Assembly: GCA_014381485.1 (NCBI GenBank) | Contig: JACNLN010000034.1 | Coordinates: forward strand, 1-7,896 | Source of the DNA: Fidelibacterota bacterium | GTDB lineage: Bacteria > Fidelibacterota > Marinisomatia > Marinisomatales > CAZVFT01 | Length of the DNA: 7,896 bases | Direction: 5' to 3' | In this document: positions 5,441 through 7,896 of the stretch, one piece after another | Layout: every line of letters begins with the position of its first letter | How positions within the stretch are numbered: the stretch's first letter is position 1 | Notes under the pieces: generated by a model | What the model was told of the DNA's origin: nothing | Database searches by the model: none | What the model saw: only the letters and a program-made list of their open reading frames with translations | Translations under genes and position numbers: made by a program

Positions 5441-7084
5441 ATGACAATAACAACATTTAAAGACTATTTACGAAACCAGATACTTACGACTCTGGAAGAA
5501 CTTTCAATGCCTACCAGAGATGTTCATTTAGAAAAAAGTAAGATACCTGAGTATGGCGATCTCTCATCTAATATTGCTCTAACACTGGCAAAAGAGGTAA
5601 AAGGTTCTCCCCTTGATCTCGCCGAAAGAATAAAAGAAAATCTTCACCTTTCTCCAGACTACTGTTCCGCTGTGACAATTTCTCCCCCTGGATTTCTCAA
5701 CTTTATATACAGTCCCAAGTACATACGAAAGCAGCTTATCACACTTCTAAAAACTGGGGATTCGTATGGCAAGACAGATGTTGGAAAAGGTAAGTGTGCG
5801 TTGGTGGAGTTTGTAAGCGCCAATCCAACAGGTCCTCTGACAGTAGGCCATGGTCGACAGGCTGTTCTGGGAGATACAGTTTCCAACATTCTTGAATGGC
5901 ACGATTATGATGTAGCTCGGGAATACTACTTTAACGATGCTGGCCGACAGATGCGCCTGTTGGGGGAATCAGTCTATGTACGGTATATGGAATCTCTGGG
6001 AGAAAAGATGACGCTACCGGAGGGTGGCTACCAGGGTAACTATATTAGGGATATTGCCAACCATATCTACAAAATCCACCACGATACCTTGAAGGAACAA
6101 CCAGATTCTCCTGTATTTAAAGAGACTGCTGAAAAAATTATTTTTGAGGATATCAAATCAACACTAGAAAAACTTGGGATTTATTTTGATGGATTTGTTA
6201 ATGAAAAAACATTTTATGAAAATCAGGCAATCGATCAGGTCATCTCCCGGCTACGGAGGAAAAATCTCGCCTACAATCTGGATGGAGCAGTGTGGTTAAA
6301 AACAACAGATTTTGGAAAATCCCAGGATACAGTTCTCATCAAACGAACGGGGGAGCCCACATACCGTCTCCCTGATATTGCTTATCACGAAGATAAAATA
6401 AAGAGAGGATTTGATCTTATTGTTGATATTTTTGGCTCAGATCACAAAGATACCTACCCCGATGTTATCTCAGCGCTGCAATGTCTAAATTATAGGACAG
6501 ATCATATTCAAGTTCTCATCCATCAATTTGTGACATTGAAACAGAAGGGTGTGAAAGTCAGCATGTCCACCCGGAAGGCAACCTTTGTGACACTTGATGA
6601 TCTCATTGAAATTGTTGGAGCAGATGTGGTGAGATACTTTTTTCTCATGAGAAATATGAAGAGTCATCTTAATTTCGATATGGATTTGGCCATGAAAGAA
6701 TCTGAGGAAAATCCAGTATATTATCTCCAGTATGCTCATGCTCGTATCTGCAACATTCTAAAATATGGAAAAGAGGTTGGAATACCGTCTGACGTCACAG
6801 CTGATTTCACTTTATTAAAAGAACCATCGGAATTAAATCTTATCAAAGAATTGATCTATTTCCCTGAAATTACCAAACAAATATTAGACTCTCTTGAACC
6901 ACAAATTATTTCCAATTATCTGCAAGACCTTGCTACTCTTTTCCACAAATTCTATACAGAATGTCGCGTGGTGACTGAAGATATCTCTCTATCTGTGGCA
7001 AGAATAGGTCTTGTATCAGGAGTAAAGACCGTCCTTGCCAGCAGCTTAGAAATCCTGGGTATTAGCAGACCGGAGAGGATGTGA
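5441..7084 (+). CDS. argS: Arginyl-tRNA synthetase
   Basis: A 547-residue class I aminoacyl-tRNA synthetase that charges tRNA-Arg with arginine using ATP in the cytoplasm. The N-terminal Arg_tRNA_synt_N domain (about 1-90) contains YGDLSSNIA (38-46). The Rossmann catalytic core follows, with the HIGH-type signature in SANPTGPLTVGHGRQA (126-141), then YYFNDAGRQM (162-171) and GSDH (332-335). The second signature is degenerate, KVSMSTRKATFVTLDDL (372-388), as in many ArgRS that lack a canonical KMSKS. The DALR anticodon-binding domain runs from about 425 to the end, with YLQYAHARICNIL (428-440). Length is at the short end of normal. The ATG at 5441 follows a 38-base gap without a good Shine-Dalgarno sequence. 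The stop overlaps the next gene's start region. Confidence 0.97.
   Translation: MTITTFKDYLRNQILTTLEELSMPTRDVHLEKSKIPEYGDLSSNIALTLAKEVKGSPLDLAERIKENLHLSPDYCSAVTISPPGFLNFIYSPKYIRKQLITLLKTGDSYGKTDVGKGKCALVEFVSANPTGPLTVGHGRQAVLGDTVSNILEWHDYDVAREYYFNDAGRQMRLLGESVYVRYMESLGEKMTLPEGGYQGNYIRDIANHIYKIHHDTLKEQPDSPVFKETAEKIIFEDIKSTLEKLGIYFDGFVNEKTFYENQAIDQVISRLRRKNLAYNLDGAVWLKTTDFGKSQDTVLIKRTGEPTYRLPDIAYHEDKIKRGFDLIVDIFGSDHKDTYPDVISALQCLNYRTDHIQVLIHQFVTLKQKGVKVSMSTRKATFVTLDDLIEIVGADVVRYFFLMRNMKSHLNFDMDLAMKESEENPVYYLQYAHARICNILKYGKEVGIPSDVTADFTLLKEPSELNLIKELIYFPEITKQILDSLEPQIISNYLQDLATLFHKFYTECRVVTEDISLSVARIGLVSGVKTVLASSLEILGISRPERM
7072..7078 (+). promoter_or_regulatory. Ribosome-binding site deciding the marC start
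   Basis: GGAGAGG inside the end of argS is one of the few clear Shine-Dalgarno sequences in the window. It lies 8 bases (from GGAG) before ATG 7084 and 5 before GTG 7081, which favours the ATG. Confidence 0.5.
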
Positions 7085-7749
7085 TGTTCCACCCGCAATC
7101 CATTTTTGAATTTACTCTCCTTTCTTTTTCTACCCTCATTACTCTTATCAATCCCCTAGGGATAACTCCTATTTTTCTTGTTCTTACTAGCCGTCTGAAC
7201 AAGAGTGAACGGAAATCAGTTGCTAAGAAAGGGATTCTTGCTGCTACTACCATTCTACTCGTCTTTGCTCTTATTGGAACCTACATTTTCAAATTATATT
7301 CCATCACCATTGACGCTTTCAGAATTATGGGGGGAATTATTTTTTTCCGAAGCGGTCTGCGAATGCTTGAGGCTAAGGTATCGCGAACCCGATCCACTCC
7401 AAAAGAAGAGGAAGAAGGACTTTTATCTGAAGACATTGCCATCAGTCCTGTGGCTATTCCCCTTATCGCGGGTCCAGGAGCCATCACAGCTTCGATGATT
7501 CTTTCAGGAAATGCCACGACGCTAATACATTATCTCATTTTAATTCTTATGATCTTTTTGGTAATGGCTATCACTTATTTCATCCTGCTGGGAGCGGATA
7601 AACTTTCAACAAAACTTGGTACAACAGGGATGAGAATAATACAGCGATTAATGGGCATTATTCTGATGGTCATCGCTGTTCAGTTTGTTATTAACGGTGT
7701 AACTCCAATTTTAACCAATATCCTGAAGGAACTTACTGAAAAATTATAG
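7084..7749 (+). CDS. MarC family integral membrane protein
   Basis: A protein of about 221 residues of the MarC/UPF0056 family in the inner membrane, with six predicted hydrophobic segments. Counting from the alternative GTG at 7081, they are near 12-32, 52-70, 76-92, 120-141, 149-170 and 187-206. Family signs are INPLGITPIF (23-32), the repeat-like AISPVAIPLIAGPGAIT (120-136) and the last-helix pattern RLMGIILMVIAVQFVINGV (189-207). A charged cytoplasmic-type linker lies around 97-118. The family was once linked to multiple antibiotic resistance in E. coli, but that role was not upheld, and the substrate of this type is unknown; some relatives are annotated as neutral amino-acid channels. 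ATG 7084 overlaps the argS TGA by one base and is better spaced from the ribosome-binding site than GTG 7081. It appears to be the last gene of the run. Confidence 0.93.
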   Translation: MFHPQSIFEFTLLSFSTLITLINPLGITPIFLVLTSRLNKSERKSVAKKGILAATTILLVFALIGTYIFKLYSITIDAFRIMGGIIFFRSGLRMLEAKVSRTRSTPKEEEEGLLSEDIAISPVAIPLIAGPGAITASMILSGNATTLIHYLILILMIFLVMAITYFILLGADKLSTKLGTTGMRIIQRLMGIILMVIAVQFVINGVTPILTNILKELTEKL

Positions 7750-7771
7750 CAGATCTAATTCCACTCTAAAT

Positions 7772-7798
7772 TTCAGGACTATAAAAAATTTACCTGAA
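7772..7798. terminator. Weak AT-rich hairpin between convergent genes
   Basis: TTCAGG (7772-7777) pairs with CCTGAA (7793-7798) around an AT-rich loop, inside which TAAA (7782-7785) can also pair with TTTA (7789-7792). It lies 22 bases after the marC stop and overlaps the end of the leftward gene, so it could end transcription in either direction. There is no strong T-run and the stem is short. Confidence 0.3.
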
Positions 7799-7896
7799 CT
7801 GATATACTAACACGATTATTATGAAAAATATCGGATATCCCTTTCTGATTTTCTGGGTCACCAAAAAAATAATGGTTCTTCACCGACCTGTCCGGC
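7779..7896 (-). CDS. Partial gene, C-terminal end of a possible outer-membrane beta-barrel protein
   Basis: On the minus strand a frame is open from the window edge to a TAG at 7781-7779, giving 38 residues; the start lies outside. The end reads FHNNRVSISVQVNFL (last 15 residues), with strict alternation of hydrophobic residues and a phenylalanine one place before the end. This resembles the last strand of TonB-dependent receptors and other outer-membrane proteins, which usually end in an aromatic residue. The other two minus-strand frames stop within this stretch. A plus-strand frame starting at ATG 7821 is also open to the edge, but its sequence looks less protein-like. Too short for a family call. 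Confidence 0.45.
   Translation of the reverse strand, partial: PDRSVKNHYFFGDPENQKGISDIFHNNRVSISVQVNFL

Noticed and set aside
6565..6570. Broken KMSKS signature in argS suggesting an inactive enzyme
   Set aside because: A degenerate second signature is normal in many arginyl-tRNA synthetases, and all other catalytic motifs are intact.

Overview
This is a moderately AT-rich bacterial segment. It holds eight complete genes read rightward and, at the right edge, the apparent 3' end of a leftward gene. The protein set is MnmA, a one-domain GlmU-type uridylyltransferase, a signal-peptide protein, a LytR_C membrane protein, RsfS, ArgS and MarC. Together with weak Shine-Dalgarno signals at most starts, this suggests a Gram-negative bacterium of the Fibrobacterota-Chlorobiota-Bacteroidota (FCB) side of the tree, perhaps Marinimicrobia-like. 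That placement is an inference from style and gene content, and no phylogenetic marker was aligned.

Layout. Bases 1-317 are non-coding. They contain a strongly self-complementary block (80-203) that can be drawn as a three-way junction with two hairpins, followed by a possible promoter for a YfcE-type metallophosphatase (318-1091). Bases 1092-2120 are accessory in character. A four-helix-bundle (S23/23S intervening-sequence type) gene at 1270-1674 sits inside concentric inverted repeats (1127-1198 against 1790-1861). Just downstream, a second palindromic block (1916-2060) is built from the same degenerate 7-base unit, roughly CCAAGNN, but has no gene in its loop.

From 2121 to 7749 the window is a compact, probably co-transcribed housekeeping run: mnmA (wobble uridine thiolation), glmU-like (UDP-GlcNAc supply), a small exported protein, a LytR_C-domain membrane protein, rsfS (ribosome silencing), argS (arginine charging) and a MarC-family membrane protein. 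Five of the six junctions are overlaps or gaps under 10 bases, which implies translational coupling. The theme is translation (mnmA, rsfS, argS) mixed with the cell envelope (glmU, exported protein, LytR_C, marC). After marC a convergent gene enters from the right. Its last residues look like the terminal strand of an outer-membrane beta-barrel.

The most unusual part is the four-helix-bundle module. Its nested complementary ends recall how 23S rRNA intervening sequences carry related genes between complementary arms, but here the module lies between two protein genes. The rest of the window is ordinary core genome.
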